From: Planotetraspora sp. A-T 1434
GTDB taxonomy: Bacteria > Actinomycetota > Actinomycetes > Streptosporangiales > Streptosporangiaceae
Reading direction: 5' to 3'
Length of the DNA: 64,000 nt
Assembly: GCF_025420585.1 (NCBI RefSeq)
Contig: NZ_JAOEGB010000022.1
Location: forward strand, 62,001 to 126,000
The position numbers were made by a program, and so were the translations under genes. Under the pieces are notes generated by a model. It searched no databases, was not told the origin of the DNA, and saw only the letters and a list, made by a program, of their open reading frames with translations. This document shows positions 19,719 through 29,164 of this stretch, in pieces. How positions within the stretch are numbered: the stretch's first letter is position 1; each line of letters starts with the position of its first letter.

Positions 19719-20279
19719 TCAAGCCGCCTCGTCCGTGGAATCGGGAATGGGAGCCAGTCGCACGCTGCCGGACTGGGCCTTCTCATCGGGGAAGACCCAC
19801 CTCCGGAGCGCCCAGAAGCGGAAGACCATGGCGATCAGCGTGCCGATGATCTGCGCGCTCATGAAGTCGGCGATCTCCTGGGTTACCAGGCTCACATCCG
19901 GGGTCTCTAGACGAAATACGTAGCGGGAGATCCATAGCGGCGCGGAGCTGAGCACTAGACCGACGCCACTGACCAGGAAGAACAGCGCCGCCTCGTGACG
20001 GCGCTCGCGGCCGCCCCTGGTCCGGAACGACCATTCGCGGTTCAACACGTAGGACACGATCGTCGCCACGAGCACCGCGATGATCTTCGCGGTCACCGGC
20101 TTCGGTTCCAAAATGGTCAGCTTCAGCCCATAGAACGTCGTGTTGTCCACTAAGAACGCTGTTCCACCCACCACCACGAACTTCAGCAGTTCACGGTGCT
20201 TCAGCGCAAGTGCGTGCAGCGGTTCCGGCAATCTTGCGAGTACTGCGTTTGCTATTCGGAGCACCCCCGATCTTCTCAC
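19719..20279 (-). CDS. GtrA-like membrane protein
   Basis: About 186 residues with four predicted transmembrane segments and the GtrA signature: LLKFVVVGGTAFLVDNTTFY at the first segment, VSYVLNREWSFR after the second, and RFWALRRWVFPDE at the end. GtrA proteins are thought to move lipid-linked sugars across the membrane for cell-surface glycosylation. The start is uncertain: GTG at 20279 is used, a GTG five codons on is possible; further upstream the frame shows no conserved sequence. No glycosyltransferase gene is adjacent; the gene sits alone between decayed sequences. The 200 bp between 19506 and 19718 show nothing recognisable. Confidence 0.8.
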   Translation of the reverse strand: MRRSGVLRIANAVLARLPEPLHALALKHRELLKFVVVGGTAFLVDNTTFYGLKLTILEPKPVTAKIIAVLVATIVSYVLNREWSFRTRGGRERRHEAALFFLVSGVGLVLSSAPLWISRYVFRLETPDVSLVTQEIADFMSAQIIGTLIAMVFRFWALRRWVFPDEKAQSGSVRLAPIPDSTDEAA

Positions 20280-20504
20280 CAGTCGAACACCCTGGTAACA
20301 AGATTTACGGACACGGCTTGTCCGGCTGGAACCGTACCGACGACCGTTCGCGACCTGGCCCACGAGGCTGGCGTCAGGCCCAAGACGCTGGCTCGAAACG
20401 CACGCAGATGGGGCGTCCCCATCACGTGGCGCTTGGGCAGGGCTCGGCGAGTTGAGGTCTGTTCCGGTGACGGTGGAAGCGCACGGGCGAGGGTCGCTCG
20501 GTGG

Positions 20505-20756
20505 CGGGCATGGCCGGCTGGTCAACCTGGTCATCTTCCACAACGCACTGCACCTCATGGATGCGATCCGGGGCCTGATCGCCGAAGGGTGGACGGATCA
20601 CCGCCGACCAGTTCGCCGCACTGTCGCCCTACCTGCGTCCCACATCAGCCGCTTCGGCGCCTATGCCATCGACGAACTCGCCCACCAGCCCGAGGCATTT
20701 CAACCCCCGTCCTCAAGGAGGTCGACTTCACCGTCCTGGACCTGGCCGCCTGAGCT
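20505..20756 (+). pseudogene. C-terminal relic of a Tn3-family transposase
   Basis: Reading through three frames in order gives GRLVNLVIFHNALHLMDAIR with LIAEGW, then ITADQFAALSPYLRP, then HISRFGAYAIDELAHQPEAF, then VLKEVDFTVLDLAA and stop. This is the C-terminal end of actinobacterial Tn3-type TnpA (NxVIFHTALDxx ... LSPYLxxHIxRFGxY). At least three frameshifts and no N-terminal part remain. Upstream (20330-20460) a short helix-turn-helix-like stretch, VRDLAHEAGVRPKTLARNAR, may be another fragment. Confidence 0.72.
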
Positions 20757-20764
20757 GGGCACGG

Positions 20765-20808
20765 CGGCGTTGGTCACAGCCGCTTGCCGAGGAGTGTGAC
20801 CAACGCCG
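20765..20808 (-). terminator. Hairpin at the end of the aldehyde dehydrogenase operon
   Basis: Perfect 14-bp inverted repeat CGGCGTTGGTCACA (20765-20778) / TGTGACCAACGCCG (20795-20808) with a 16-nt loop, 11 bp beyond the aldehyde dehydrogenase stop. It is a terminator candidate for the operon. Confidence 0.65.
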
Positions 20809-20819
20809 GTGTGCCGGTT

Positions 20820-22220
20820 TCAGCTGGCGTAGACGGTGCGGGTTTCGAGGTATGCCTGGAGGCCGTGGATGCCGAATTCGCGGCCGAAGCCGGACATCTT
20901 GAAGCCTCCGAAAGGGCTGGTGGGGTCGTCTACGATCTGATTGATCATCACCCGGCCGGCAAGGATGCGGTTGGCGACCTTGCGGGCGCGTTCCTGGTCC
21001 TGGCCATAGACGTAGGCATGGAGTCCGTATTCGACGTCGTTGGCGATGGCGACCGCCTCGTCGTCGTCGCGGTAGGTGATGACCGACAGGACGGGGCCGA
21101 AGATCTCTTCCTGAGCGATGGTCATGTCGTTGGTGACGTTGGTGAAGACGGTGGGCTTCACGTAGTTGCCGGCCTCGAAGCCCGCCGGCTTGCCCTCGCC
21201 GCCGACGAGTACCTCGGCACCCTCTTCGATGCCCTTGCGGATGTAGCCCTGGACTCGTTCGTAGTGTCCGGCGGACACCATGGGCTGGATCTGGTCGCCG
21301 ATCTTGAGAGCCTCGACGCCTGCCTTGATCGCGGTCTTTGCCTCGTCGAAGCGGCTCTCGGGGACGAGGATGCGGGTTCCGGCGATGCAGGCCTGTCCGG
21401 TGTTCATCAGGCCGGCCCCAAGCGCGAACCCGATCGCGTGCTCCATGTCGGCGTCGTCGAGCACGATGGTCGGTGACTTGCCCCCGAGTTCCAGCGTCAC
21501 CCGCTTCATGGTCTCGGTCGCGTCGTGGTTGATCTGCTTGCCGATCCGGGTCGAGCCGGTGAAGGAGATCTTCTGCACGTCGGGGCTGCGAGTGATGGCG
21601 TTGCCGACGGTGGCGCCGGGGCCGATGACGACGTTGATGACACCAGGCGGCAGGGCGGCCTTCTCGAAGCACTCCATGAGGATCTGCGCCTCGAGCGGGC
21701 TCAGTTCGCTGGGCTTGATGACCACGGTGCAGCCGGCGGCGAGCGCGGATGCGGTCTTGCCGCAGACGAACCAGGGGTTTCCGTTCCACGGGGTGAGCAG
21801 GCCCGCCACGCCGACCGGCACCTTGGTGATGGTGGCGTTTCCGTTGGTCTCCTCAAAGGTTTCCGGCTTGAGGAGGTCCTGGACGAGGACGAAGAAGTCG
21901 CGAGCCTGGCCGTCGATGTAGCCGGCGAAGAAAGCAGGGGCACCGTATTCGGCGACGGTCATCGCCACCAAGTCGTCCATGCGCTCGGTCAGCGCGTCGG
22001 CGATGCGCTGCAGGTACTGCCTGCGTTCGTCAAGGCTGGTCGTGGACCAGGCGGGGAAGGCGGCCTTGGCCGCGGCGATGGCCCGTTCGGCGTCCACGGC
22101 GTCGCCGAGCGTCGAGCGTCCGATGAGTTCACCGGTCGCGGGATTGTGGATGTCGATGGTGTCCTGGCCGTGCGAGTCGACGAAACGGCCGTTGATGAAG
22201 TGCTGACTGACGAATTGCAT
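20820..22220 (-). CDS. NAD(P)-dependent aldehyde dehydrogenase
   Basis: 466 residues of the ALDH superfamily. Visible catalytic set: Asn148 in TPWNGNPW, Lys169 in VVIKPSELSP, general base Glu244 in TLELGGKSP and nucleophile Cys278 in NTGQACIAGTRI; the coenzyme loop is SFTGSTRIGK. It should oxidise an aldehyde to the acid in the cytosol. AAGGAAG precedes the ATG. Last gene of the minus-strand set oxidoreductase - SnoaL - ALDH behind the TetR operator, so it probably handles an aldehyde made by, or taken up with, the same pathway. Specific substrate not deducible. Confidence 0.92.
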   Translation of the reverse strand: MQFVSQHFINGRFVDSHGQDTIDIHNPATGELIGRSTLGDAVDAERAIAAAKAAFPAWSTTSLDERRQYLQRIADALTERMDDLVAMTVAEYGAPAFFAGYIDGQARDFFVLVQDLLKPETFEETNGNATITKVPVGVAGLLTPWNGNPWFVCGKTASALAAGCTVVIKPSELSPLEAQILMECFEKAALPPGVINVVIGPGATVGNAITRSPDVQKISFTGSTRIGKQINHDATETMKRVTLELGGKSPTIVLDDADMEHAIGFALGAGLMNTGQACIAGTRILVPESRFDEAKTAIKAGVEALKIGDQIQPMVSAGHYERVQGYIRKGIEEGAEVLVGGEGKPAGFEAGNYVKPTVFTNVTNDMTIAQEEIFGPVLSVITYRDDDEAVAIANDVEYGLHAYVYGQDQERARKVANRILAGRVMINQIVDDPTSPFGGFKMSGFGREFGIHGLQAYLETRTVYAS

Positions 22221-22284
22221 CGTTGTGCTTCCTTACTGTTTCGCGCGGGCCCGGGTGCGTCCCTTGGGCCGGGGCAGGTTCCGG

Positions 22285-22812
22285 TTATCGGCTCGCGGGG
22301 TCGTGCTCGACCAGGTCGTGCGGGTTGGCGATGCGGGGGAGGGTGTTGAAGAAGCCGTCCTCCAGGCGGCGGTGAACGATCCGCCACCCTTGCGGGCGCC
22401 GTTCCAGGCGGTCGTGCCACAGGCCGGTGTGAATGACGTTGGCGTTGCCGTCCCGCGTCTCATGGGTGTGGAAGAAGGGCGAGATCGCGGTCGCGGTGTC
22501 GCCGTCGAGCGTGACCGTCGCGTAGCCCTCCCGGTGCTGCCACAGGCCGAACAGCCGGCCCAGCCCCTGGTCGCCTCTGCGGTCCTTGCCACGCATGAAG
22601 TCGACGTACTCTTCCAGGCCGATCTCGGCACTCAGCCCCACGTCGGAGGCATCGATCACGGCGTCCGGGGCGAAGACCTCCGCCCATTGGGCCAGCATGT
22701 CCTGGTCCTCGTTGTCGCCCTGATGCAGGTCCTGTCCCAGGCCATACCGGGCGATCACATCCTGGATCGCAATCCGGTCCAGCAGATAGCGGACATCGGA
22801 TTCCACGGTCAT
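22285..22812 (-). CDS. SnoaL-like / NTF2-fold protein
   Basis: 175 residues of the SnoaL-like (NTF2 fold) superfamily: an N-terminal helix pair (LLDRIAIQDVIARYG), an acidic stretch with WAEVFAPDAVIDAS, and strands around HTHETRDGNANVIHTGLWHD and GWRIVHRRLEDGFF. Members include ring-hydroxylating dioxygenase small-subunit-like proteins, isomerases and dehydratases. Start at 22812 follows AAGGAAA; the extra upstream frame is not conserved. It lies between the oxidoreductase and ALDH genes and is probably part of the same catabolic or detoxifying route. Confidence 0.82.
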   Translation of the reverse strand: MTVESDVRYLLDRIAIQDVIARYGLGQDLHQGDNEDQDMLAQWAEVFAPDAVIDASDVGLSAEIGLEEYVDFMRGKDRRGDQGLGRLFGLWQHREGYATVTLDGDTATAISPFFHTHETRDGNANVIHTGLWHDRLERRPQGWRIVHRRLEDGFFNTLPRIANPHDLVEHDPASR

Positions 22813-23070
22813 GACTCGTTTCCTTTCTTGTGATGGGGGTCTGAGCGCGGCCGTCCCGTTAGGCATCGCCGCCGTTGGCGTGAGCCGGCGCCGCCGACAG
22901 GCCGCGATCACAGCGGTCCGCGTTCGGCGCGGGCTGTTCGGTGTTCCTGGCCGGTTTCGTGCGCGCCACGATTGGTTGCCAGGCCGCGAAGGGGACTGGC
23001 CCGGCGGTCGCCCGGCTGCGGAAGGGTGCGCCGACTCGCCGCCGGCGGATTATTCGCGTGTGCCTGATGG

Positions 23071-24048
23071 TCAGACGGTCAGAACGATGCGGCCGGGTAC
23101 CTCGCGTGCCTCCAGCCGGCGGTGTGCCTCTGCCGCGTCGGTGAGCGGGAGTTCGTCGACGCGCTGGGTCAGCCGGCCCGCCGCGAGGAGGGAGACGACC
23201 TGCTCGACCGCCGGCCGTGCGGCGGAGGGATTGTCCTGGAGGTAGGGACCCACGGCGAAGCCGAGCATGCCCGCGTTCCTGATCCACAGTTCGTCGCCGG
23301 TGAGCGGGATGTCCAGGTCGCGGGCGGCGTGGCCGACGAGCAGGATGCGGCCGAGCGGCGCCAGGACGTCGAGGGTGGCGGTGCGTACCTGGCCGCCGAC
23401 CGGGTCGACGACGACGTCGACCGGGCGGCCTTCCAGGGCCTTCACGAACTGGTCACTGGTGAACACCTCGTCGTAGTCCAGGTGTGTGGTGTCAGCGATC
23501 CTGTTCTGCGAGGAGACGGTACCTGTGATGTGCGAAGCGCCCAGTGAGCGGGCGACCGCGGGGAAGGCGGCGGCCAGGCCGCCCGCCGCGCCGTGGACCA
23601 GCACCTTCTCCCCCTTGCGCAGGTGTGCCACGCGGGTGAGCGCCAGATACGCCGTGGTTGCATTCGGCAGGACCGCGACAGCCTGAGCCGGGTCCACACC
23701 GCTGCCCTTGAGGGACACGGTCATGGCAACGTCGGCCAGGGTCACCGTGGCGTATCCGCCCAGTGACATCTGGGAGAGCGTCACGACCGGTTCGCCGATC
23801 TGGAATTCGGTGACGCCGTCGCCCAGTTCACGGACGGTTCCGGCGACCTCCAGACCGGGCACGAAAGGCGGCTGGGGGTATCCGGCCCGGCCGGCCAGGT
23901 CGCCGCGGCGGAACAGGACGTCGACCAGGCCGACCGCGGCGTGGCTGGTGTCGATGGTGATCTGCCCCGGGCCCGGCTTCGGGTCGGGCAGCTCAACCGG
24001 AACCAGGACCCCGGGTCCACCGAACTCACTGATGGTCATCGCATGCAT
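23071..24048 (-). CDS. Quinone-oxidoreductase-type MDR protein
   Basis: 325 residues of the medium-chain dehydrogenase/reductase superfamily, zinc-free quinone oxidoreductase subgroup. GroES-like N-terminal half contains PGLEVAGTVRELG; the Rossmann half begins VLVHGAAGGLAAAFPAVARS. Structural and catalytic zinc cysteines are missing, so NADPH-dependent reduction of quinones or enals is likely. GGAG precedes ATG 24048. First gene of the operon, divergent from the TetR gene across a double operator. Confidence 0.88.
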   Translation of the reverse strand: MHAMTISEFGGPGVLVPVELPDPKPGPGQITIDTSHAAVGLVDVLFRRGDLAGRAGYPQPPFVPGLEVAGTVRELGDGVTEFQIGEPVVTLSQMSLGGYATVTLADVAMTVSLKGSGVDPAQAVAVLPNATTAYLALTRVAHLRKGEKVLVHGAAGGLAAAFPAVARSLGASHITGTVSSQNRIADTTHLDYDEVFTSDQFVKALEGRPVDVVVDPVGGQVRTATLDVLAPLGRILLVGHAARDLDIPLTGDELWIRNAGMLGFAVGPYLQDNPSAARPAVEQVVSLLAAGRLTQRVDELPLTDAAEAHRRLEAREVPGRIVLTV

Positions 24049-24227
24049 CGAAAACTCCTGCTTCGTACTCTGCGGGTGTGATCACCCGCCCCAGGCCGGC
24101 GCGGTCGCCGGGCGCCGGCCAAGAGGCCGCTCGGCCGGCGGCCCGCCCGGCAGAGCCGCATCCATGCTCGGCGCGCCCTGCGGGCGTTGGCTTCGTGCGG
24201 TTCCTGCGCCGCCGACACCTAGACAGT

Positions 24228-24269
24228 AACGCAATGCCGTTGCGTTGTGCAACGCAACGGCATTGCGTT
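24228..24269. promoter_or_regulatory. Double TetR operator in the divergent promoter region
   Basis: Two boxes of the form AACGCAA-N5-TTGCGTT lie at 24228-24246 and 24251-24269, centres 23 bp apart. The two central halves also make a perfect 17-bp inverted repeat (24231-24247 against 24250-24266). The cluster ends 13 bp before the TetR start and is 180 bp from the oxidoreductase start, so one regulator probably controls both directions. The rest of the 234-bp gap shows nothing further. Confidence 0.82.
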
Positions 24270-24282
24270 GTACTATTGCCGT

Positions 24283-24969
24283 ATGTCAGAAGGCAGCACC
24301 TTTCAGCGGGCCTACTCTCGCCGCCATAAGGAGCAGCGGGCCGCCGACCTCATGGAAGCGGCCCGTACCCTCGGTGCCCGGGACGGCATCCGCGCGGTCA
24401 CCCTGACCGCGATCGCCACCCATGCCGGCGTCCACGCCTCAGCCGTACGCCGCTACTACGCCTCGCGCGAAGAGATCCTGCTCGCCCTCGCCGAGGAGGG
24501 GTACGCCGATTGGTCCCAGGACATCGCCGCGCGCCTGGCAGGCCTCCAACGAGTCGCCTCGAACGAACTGGCCGGCATCCTCACGGCCTCGCTCGCCGAG
24601 CGCCCGCTCTTCTGCGACCTGCTCACCCACGTCACCCTGAGCCTTGAACGCGAGGTCTCCTACGAGCGCGTACACGCCTTCAAGAGCGTCGCCATCATCG
24701 CTGTGGGAGCCCTTACCGACGCCATCACCGCGGCCAGCACCCTCGACAAGACCCAGGCCGGCGACGTGATCATCGGGCTCATCGCGATGACCGCATCGCT
24801 GTGGCAGGCCGGCCACCCCGCCGAAACCCTCACCCGCCTCTACGCCGAAGAGCCCTCCATGGCGCACATCGGCATCGACTTCGAACCCACCCTCACCCGC
24901 CTGACTACCGCTCTGATCGACGGAATGACCCATCCCCAGCAACGCTCAGCCCGAATTCCCAGCCTTTGA
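24283..24969 (+). CDS. TetR-family regulator
   Basis: 228 residues. N-terminal helix-turn-helix (RTLGARDGIRAVTLTAIATH then SAVRRYYASREEILLALAEE) and an all-helical ligand domain with WSQDIAARLAGLQ and ERPLFCDLLTHVTLSLE. TetR proteins act as ligand-released repressors. Its start lies right behind two matching operator boxes, so autoregulation and control of the divergent oxidoreductase - SnoaL - ALDH operon is the straightforward reading. Inducer unknown, probably an aldehyde or quinone-like compound. Confidence 0.9.
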   Translation: MSEGSTFQRAYSRRHKEQRAADLMEAARTLGARDGIRAVTLTAIATHAGVHASAVRRYYASREEILLALAEEGYADWSQDIAARLAGLQRVASNELAGILTASLAERPLFCDLLTHVTLSLEREVSYERVHAFKSVAIIAVGALTDAITAASTLDKTQAGDVIIGLIAMTASLWQAGHPAETLTRLYAEEPSMAHIGIDFEPTLTRLTTALIDGMTHPQQRSARIPSL

Positions 24970-25137
24970 ACACCGCGAAACCGCCCCCGGCGGATCGCGG
25001 CGTAGAACTCAACCTTCGAAGGCGGCATGGAGGGCGCTCCTTTATCAAGTGGTGCGGCTGGCGAAGGGCTCCCTTCCGTGATCTCCACGGACCCGCTCGA
25101 TCGCCGAATTGTCAGTGCCACCAGGCATGATGAAGTC

Positions 25138-27207
25138 ATGACGGACGCGCCTCCCAGCACTGTGCTCGCCGACGAGACCGCCTACTCCGAGGCGGTCCAG
25201 CTCGCTGTCGACTCCTCCGCGGCCTACTACGCCGACGGCACCTCCACGCTCGACGACGACGCCTACGACCGCCTGGTGCGCGGCATCGAGGCCTACGAGC
25301 GTGAGCACCCCGACCAGGTCCTGCCGCAGTCGCCCACCGGCAAGGTCGCGGGCGGCGCGGTGGTTGGCGACGTGCCGCACACCGTGCCGATGCTCAGCCT
25401 CGACAACGTCTTCGGCGCCGAGCAACTCGCCGACTGGGCCGCCTCGCTCGAGCGCCGCATCGGCCGCCCGGTCACGGCGTGGTGCGTGGAGCCCAAGCTC
25501 GACGGCCTGGCCATTTCGGCGCGTTACCAGCGCGGCCGCCTAATCCAGCTGGTCACCCGGGGCGACGGCGTCGCCGGTGAGGACGTCAGTCACGCGATGG
25601 GCACTATCGTGGGCCTGCCCGACCGCCTGGCCGACGCGGTCACGGTCGAGCTGCGCGGCGAGGTGATGATGACCGCCGCCCAGTTCGAGGAGGCGTGCGC
25701 CAAGCGCCAGGCTCACGACGGCACCACGTTCGCCAACCCGCGCAGCGCCGCCGCGGGCACGCTGCGCACCAGGGAGCGACCGTACGTCTGCGAGCTGACT
25801 TTCTTCGGCTACGGCGCCCTGCCTGCCCTCGACGACACCTCGGAGCTGGCCGAGGGCCTGCGCACCTGGCCGCACGGCAAGGTGATGGGCTGGGTAGCCG
25901 CGCAGGGTGTGCAGACCACCGGGGCGACCGCGGTCGCCGGGGTCGTGGTCGCGACTCTGGAAGAGGTCCAGAGCCGGGTCGAGGAGATCGCAGCGGCGCG
26001 GGCCACGCTGGAGTTCGGTATCGACGGCATCGTGGTCAAGTGCGACCTGGCGACCGACCAGGCCGTGGCGGGCTTTAGCTCGCGGGCCCCGCGCTGGGCG
26101 GTCGCCTACAAGCTGCCCGCCACGGAGAAGATCACAAAACTGCTCGCCGTGGAGTGGAACACCGGCCGCACCGGCGTCATCGCCCCGCGCGCCGTCTTGG
26201 AGCCGGTCGAGCTCGACGGCTCGATCGTCACCTACGCGACGCTGCACAACGTGGCCGACATTGCCCGGCGCGGGCTCATGCTCGGCGACTCGGTCACCGT
26301 CTACAAAGCGGGCGACGTGATCCCGCGGGTCGAGGCGCCCGTGGTGCACCTGCGCACCGGCGACGAGCAGCCCATCGCGATCCCCTCGGTCTGCCCGTCG
26401 TGCGGCGACGCCATCGACACCAGCCAGGAGCGCTGGCGGTGCGTGCGCGGACGGGCCTGCCGGGCAATCACCTCGATCAGCTACGCCGCCGGGCGCGACC
26501 AGCTCGACATTGAGGGGCTGGCCGACAACCGCATCCAGCAGATGCTCGACGCCGGGCTGATCTCCGACTTCGCCGACCTGTTCTACCTCACCCGCGAGCA
26601 ACTGCTGGGGCTGGAGCGGATGGGCGCGGTCAGCACCGACAACCTGCTCACCGCCTTCGAGCGGGCCAAGGCCCAGCCGCTCAGCCGCGTCTTCTGCGCG
26701 CTCGGGGTGCGCGGCACCGGCCGGTCCATGAGCCGCCGCATCGCCCGCCACTTCGCCACCATGCAGGCCATTCGTGACGCCGACGCGCTCGCCATCCAGC
26801 AGGTCGAGGGCATCGGGCCGGAGAAGGCGCCGGTGGTGGTGGCCGAGTTGGAGGAGCTGGCGCCGCTCATCGACAAGCTCGTCGCGGCGGGGGTCAACAT
26901 GACCGAGCCCGGGGTGAGCGGGGTGTCGTCCCCGGACTCGGTCGCTCCCTCCGAGGAGTTGCCGCTGGCCGGGATGTCGGTGGTGGTCACCGGGGCGATG
27001 TCGGGGCCGCTGGAGGAGTTGTCGCGCAACGAGGTCAACGCCCTTATAGAACGCGCGGGGGGCAGAGCGTCCTCGAGCGTGTCGACCAAGACGTCACTGC
27101 TGGTGGCGGGCGAGAAAGCCGGCTCGAAGCGCTCCAAGGCCGAATCGCTCGGGATCCGCATCATCACGCCAGAGGAGTTCGCCACCCAGGTCAGCGCCTT
27201 CCTTTGA
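25138..27207 (+). CDS. ligA: NAD-dependent DNA ligase
   Basis: 689 residues with the full bacterial LigA order: Ia-like N-terminus, adenylation domain with nucleophile Lys120 in [35 protein letters not shown] fold, four-Cys zinc site (CPSC ... RGRAC), helix-hairpin-helix repeats ([18 protein letters not shown]) and a C-terminal BRCT domain from about residue 607. It joins nicks using NAD+. The ATG at 25138 begins the conserved part. The usual motif 1 surroundings are somewhat divergent from typical actinobacterial LigA, so this may be a second, accessory ligase; a further ligA fragment lies 500 bp downstream on the other strand. Confidence 0.92.
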   Translation: MTDAPPSTVLADETAYSEAVQLAVDSSAAYYADGTSTLDDDAYDRLVRGIEAYEREHPDQVLPQSPTGKVAGGAVVGDVPHTVPMLSLDNVFGAEQLADWAASLERRIGRPVTAWCVEPKLDGLAISARYQRGRLIQLVTRGDGVAGEDVSHAMGTIVGLPDRLADAVTVELRGEVMMTAAQFEEACAKRQAHDGTTFANPRSAAAGTLRTRERPYVCELTFFGYGALPALDDTSELAEGLRTWPHGKVMGWVAAQGVQTTGATAVAGVVVATLEEVQSRVEEIAAARATLEFGIDGIVVKCDLATDQAVAGFSSRAPRWAVAYKLPATEKITKLLAVEWNTGRTGVIAPRAVLEPVELDGSIVTYATLHNVADIARRGLMLGDSVTVYKAGDVIPRVEAPVVHLRTGDEQPIAIPSVCPSCGDAIDTSQERWRCVRGRACRAITSISYAAGRDQLDIEGLADNRIQQMLDAGLISDFADLFYLTREQLLGLERMGAVSTDNLLTAFERAKAQPLSRVFCALGVRGTGRSMSRRIARHFATMQAIRDADALAIQQVEGIGPEKAPVVVAELEELAPLIDKLVAAGVNMTEPGVSGVSSPDSVAPSEELPLAGMSVVVTGAMSGPLEELSRNEVNALIERAGGRASSSVSTKTSLLVAGEKAGSKRSKAESLGIRIITPEEFATQVSAFL

Positions 27208-27439
27208 GCGCCCTGCCGAACATCCACAGGCCGCTAGGCTCGCGCTTGTTGCCCTGAACGCGCAGCGTGATCACTGTACGCGGTCGAGGGTCGCCAGCAG
27301 GGCCATCTACGGTGCGCACGGTGATGTAGGCGGGGATCGCCGCCAGGCCGTCGGGTTTGTCAGGTCACTGCTGCGGAAGAACTCGTCGAGATTGTCGAGC
27401 GGGTCCGCGAGTCCTCGCCGGGGGCTGGTAGCGCAGCGG

Positions 27440-27720
27440 TTCACCCTTGGCGTTCAGCGAGCCCCGCAGCCAGCAGGAATTCGTCGAGGGCCCGGCGGAT
27501 CATGTTCACTGAGACAGGCCTATTCTGCCCGCCCGTGCGCCATTGGAAGAGCAGCGGCATGGGCGGATTCCAGACCTTCTCCTGGTGGTCGTAGGAGGGG
27601 ACGAGAGGGAGAAAACTCCACCGCGGCCCAGCCCCAAAACGCCCGGTTCTCCTCCTGCCCCAGATTGCGGCGACCTCCGTTGGCGTCGAAGGCATAAGGG
27701 GTGAGGGCAGGATCGGAGAG
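27440..27720 (-). pseudogene. Relic of a tyrosine recombinase (integrase)
   Basis: Two minus-strand pieces resemble actinobacterial phage-type integrases: GQEENRAFWGWAAVEF (about 27665-27615), as before the first catalytic Arg, and a later VWNPPMPLLFQWRTGGQNRP block with MIRRALDEFLLAAGLA and EPLRYQP (about 27570-27425), as just before the HxxR box. The catalytic Arg, HxxR and Tyr are lost. The remainder of 27208-27430 carries only short unassignable frames. Confidence 0.55.
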
Positions 27721-27725
27721 TGTCG

Positions 27726-27795
27726 ATCCGCGCGCGTAACGTCCCGGCCGCGGCGCTGCGCGGGTTGGCGAACGACCCCTGCCGTCCCTCCCGTG
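27726..27795 (-). pseudogene. Fragment of a second DNA ligase gene
   Basis: On the minus strand this reads [17 protein letters not shown], the adenylation-domain block also present in the intact ligase at about 25725-25775, with strong nucleotide similarity between the two. Only about 20 codons survive, squeezed between the stop of the MocR gene and the integrase relic. Confidence 0.6.
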
Positions 27796-27800
27796 CCGGG

Positions 27801-29141
27801 TCAGTCTTCCGCGGCGTCCTCCGGAGTGCCGCGGGCGATGCGGGCCAGCTCTTCCAGCGCGTACGACAGGGTCTCCACGGGCGGGGACGCGAGGCCGAGC
27901 CGTACGGCGCTGGGGGCGCTGCGGGAGCCGACGACGAACGAGGCGGCGGGCGTGACGGCGATCCCCCTGCGGGCCGCGGCGGCGACGAAGGTCTCGGCCC
28001 GCCACTGGTCCGGCAGCTCCCACCAGCAGTAGTACGCCCGCGGGTCGGCACGTACGGCGAAGCCCGCGAGCTTCTCGGACACGATTCGCTGGCGGGCGGC
28101 CGCGTCCGCCCGCTTGGCCTCGGTGATGGCGGCCACGGTGCCGTCGGCCATCCAGCGGGTGGCGGCGTCGAGGGCGAACCGGGCCGCGGTCCACGCCCCC
28201 GAGCGCAGCGCGGCGGCGACCTGTTCGGCATGCCGGGCGGGCGCCACGGCGAAGCCCACGGTCAGGCCGGGAGCCAGCCGCTTGGACAGGCTGTCGATCA
28301 GGATCGCGTGGTCCGGGGCCAGGGCCGCGAGCGGCGGCGGCGCGCTGTCGTGCAGGAACGCCCAGATGGTGTCCTCGATCGCGCACACCCCCAGCTCACG
28401 GAGCGTGCGGGCGACCTCCTCGCGCCGCGCTTCCCCCATGGTGACGCCGAGCGGGTTGTGCAGGGTCGGCTGGAGGTAGACGGCGCGGAGCGGGGCGCCG
28501 CGATGCGCGGCCGTGAGCGCGTCGGGGCGCAGTCCCTCGTCGTCGACGGCCAGCGGAACCGGCGTAACCCCGAGCCGGTGCGCGAGAGCCTTCACCACGG
28601 GATAGCTGAGCGCCTCCACCCCGAGACGCTCGCCCGGAGGCACGAGCGCGGCGATGGCGGCGGCGATGGCCTGCCGTCCGTTGCCCGCGAACAGCACACG
28701 GGCGGGTTCGGGCCGCCAGCCGGACCGGCCCAGCAACCGGACCACCGCTTCGCGTGCCATGGGACTCCCCGCCACCCCGATTGGCCGCAACGCGGCGCCG
28801 AGCACATCGGGCCGGAGCAGTGGGGCAAGGCCCTGGGCGAGCAGGGCGGCCTGGCCGGGCGTCACCGGATAGTTGAGCTCCAGGTCGATCCTGGCGGCGC
28901 CGGGCTCGGAGAGCGCCGGGGCCGGCAGCGGCTGGGCGGCCCTGACGAAGGTGCCGCGGCCGACCTCTCCCACGACGAGCCCGCGCCGGGCCAGCTCGCC
29001 GTAGACGCGGCCCGCCGTCGAGTTCGCGATGCCGCGCCGCCGGGCGAACGCGCGCTGCGGAGGCAGCCGGTCTCCGGGCCGCAGGTGCCCCGCCGCGATC
29101 TCCGCCGCCACGTCGTCGGCGACGAGCCGGTAGTCCTCCAT
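27801..29141 (-). CDS. MocR-type regulator (GntR domain fused to PLP aminotransferase domain)
   Basis: 446 residues. A GntR winged helix (about 1-70: GDRLPPQRAFARRRGIANST) is fused to a fold-type I aminotransferase domain with the PLP lysine in DSLSKRLAPG and the cofactor Asn/Asp region LQPTLHNPLG ... CAIEDTIWAF. MocR proteins sense PLP, amino acids or their derivatives. It faces a LysE exporter gene across 123 bp containing ATTGCAC repeats, so it probably controls export of an amino acid. Catalytic activity is doubtful, as for most MocR proteins. Confidence 0.9.
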   Translation of the reverse strand: MEDYRLVADDVAAEIAAGHLRPGDRLPPQRAFARRRGIANSTAGRVYGELARRGLVVGEVGRGTFVRAAQPLPAPALSEPGAARIDLELNYPVTPGQAALLAQGLAPLLRPDVLGAALRPIGVAGSPMAREAVVRLLGRSGWRPEPARVLFAGNGRQAIAAAIAALVPPGERLGVEALSYPVVKALAHRLGVTPVPLAVDDEGLRPDALTAAHRGAPLRAVYLQPTLHNPLGVTMGEARREEVARTLRELGVCAIEDTIWAFLHDSAPPPLAALAPDHAILIDSLSKRLAPGLTVGFAVAPARHAEQVAAALRSGAWTAARFALDAATRWMADGTVAAITEAKRADAAARQRIVSEKLAGFAVRADPRAYYCWWELPDQWRAETFVAAAARRGIAVTPAASFVVGSRSAPSAVRLGLASPPVETLSYALEELARIARGTPEDAAED

Positions 29142-29164
29142 CGAACCTCACCGCATTCACTGAG

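Noticed and set aside
20330-20460. Independent helix-turn-helix gene
   Set aside because: The stretch looks HTH-like but has no ribosome site and runs into the decayed transposase region; kept only as a possible fragment.
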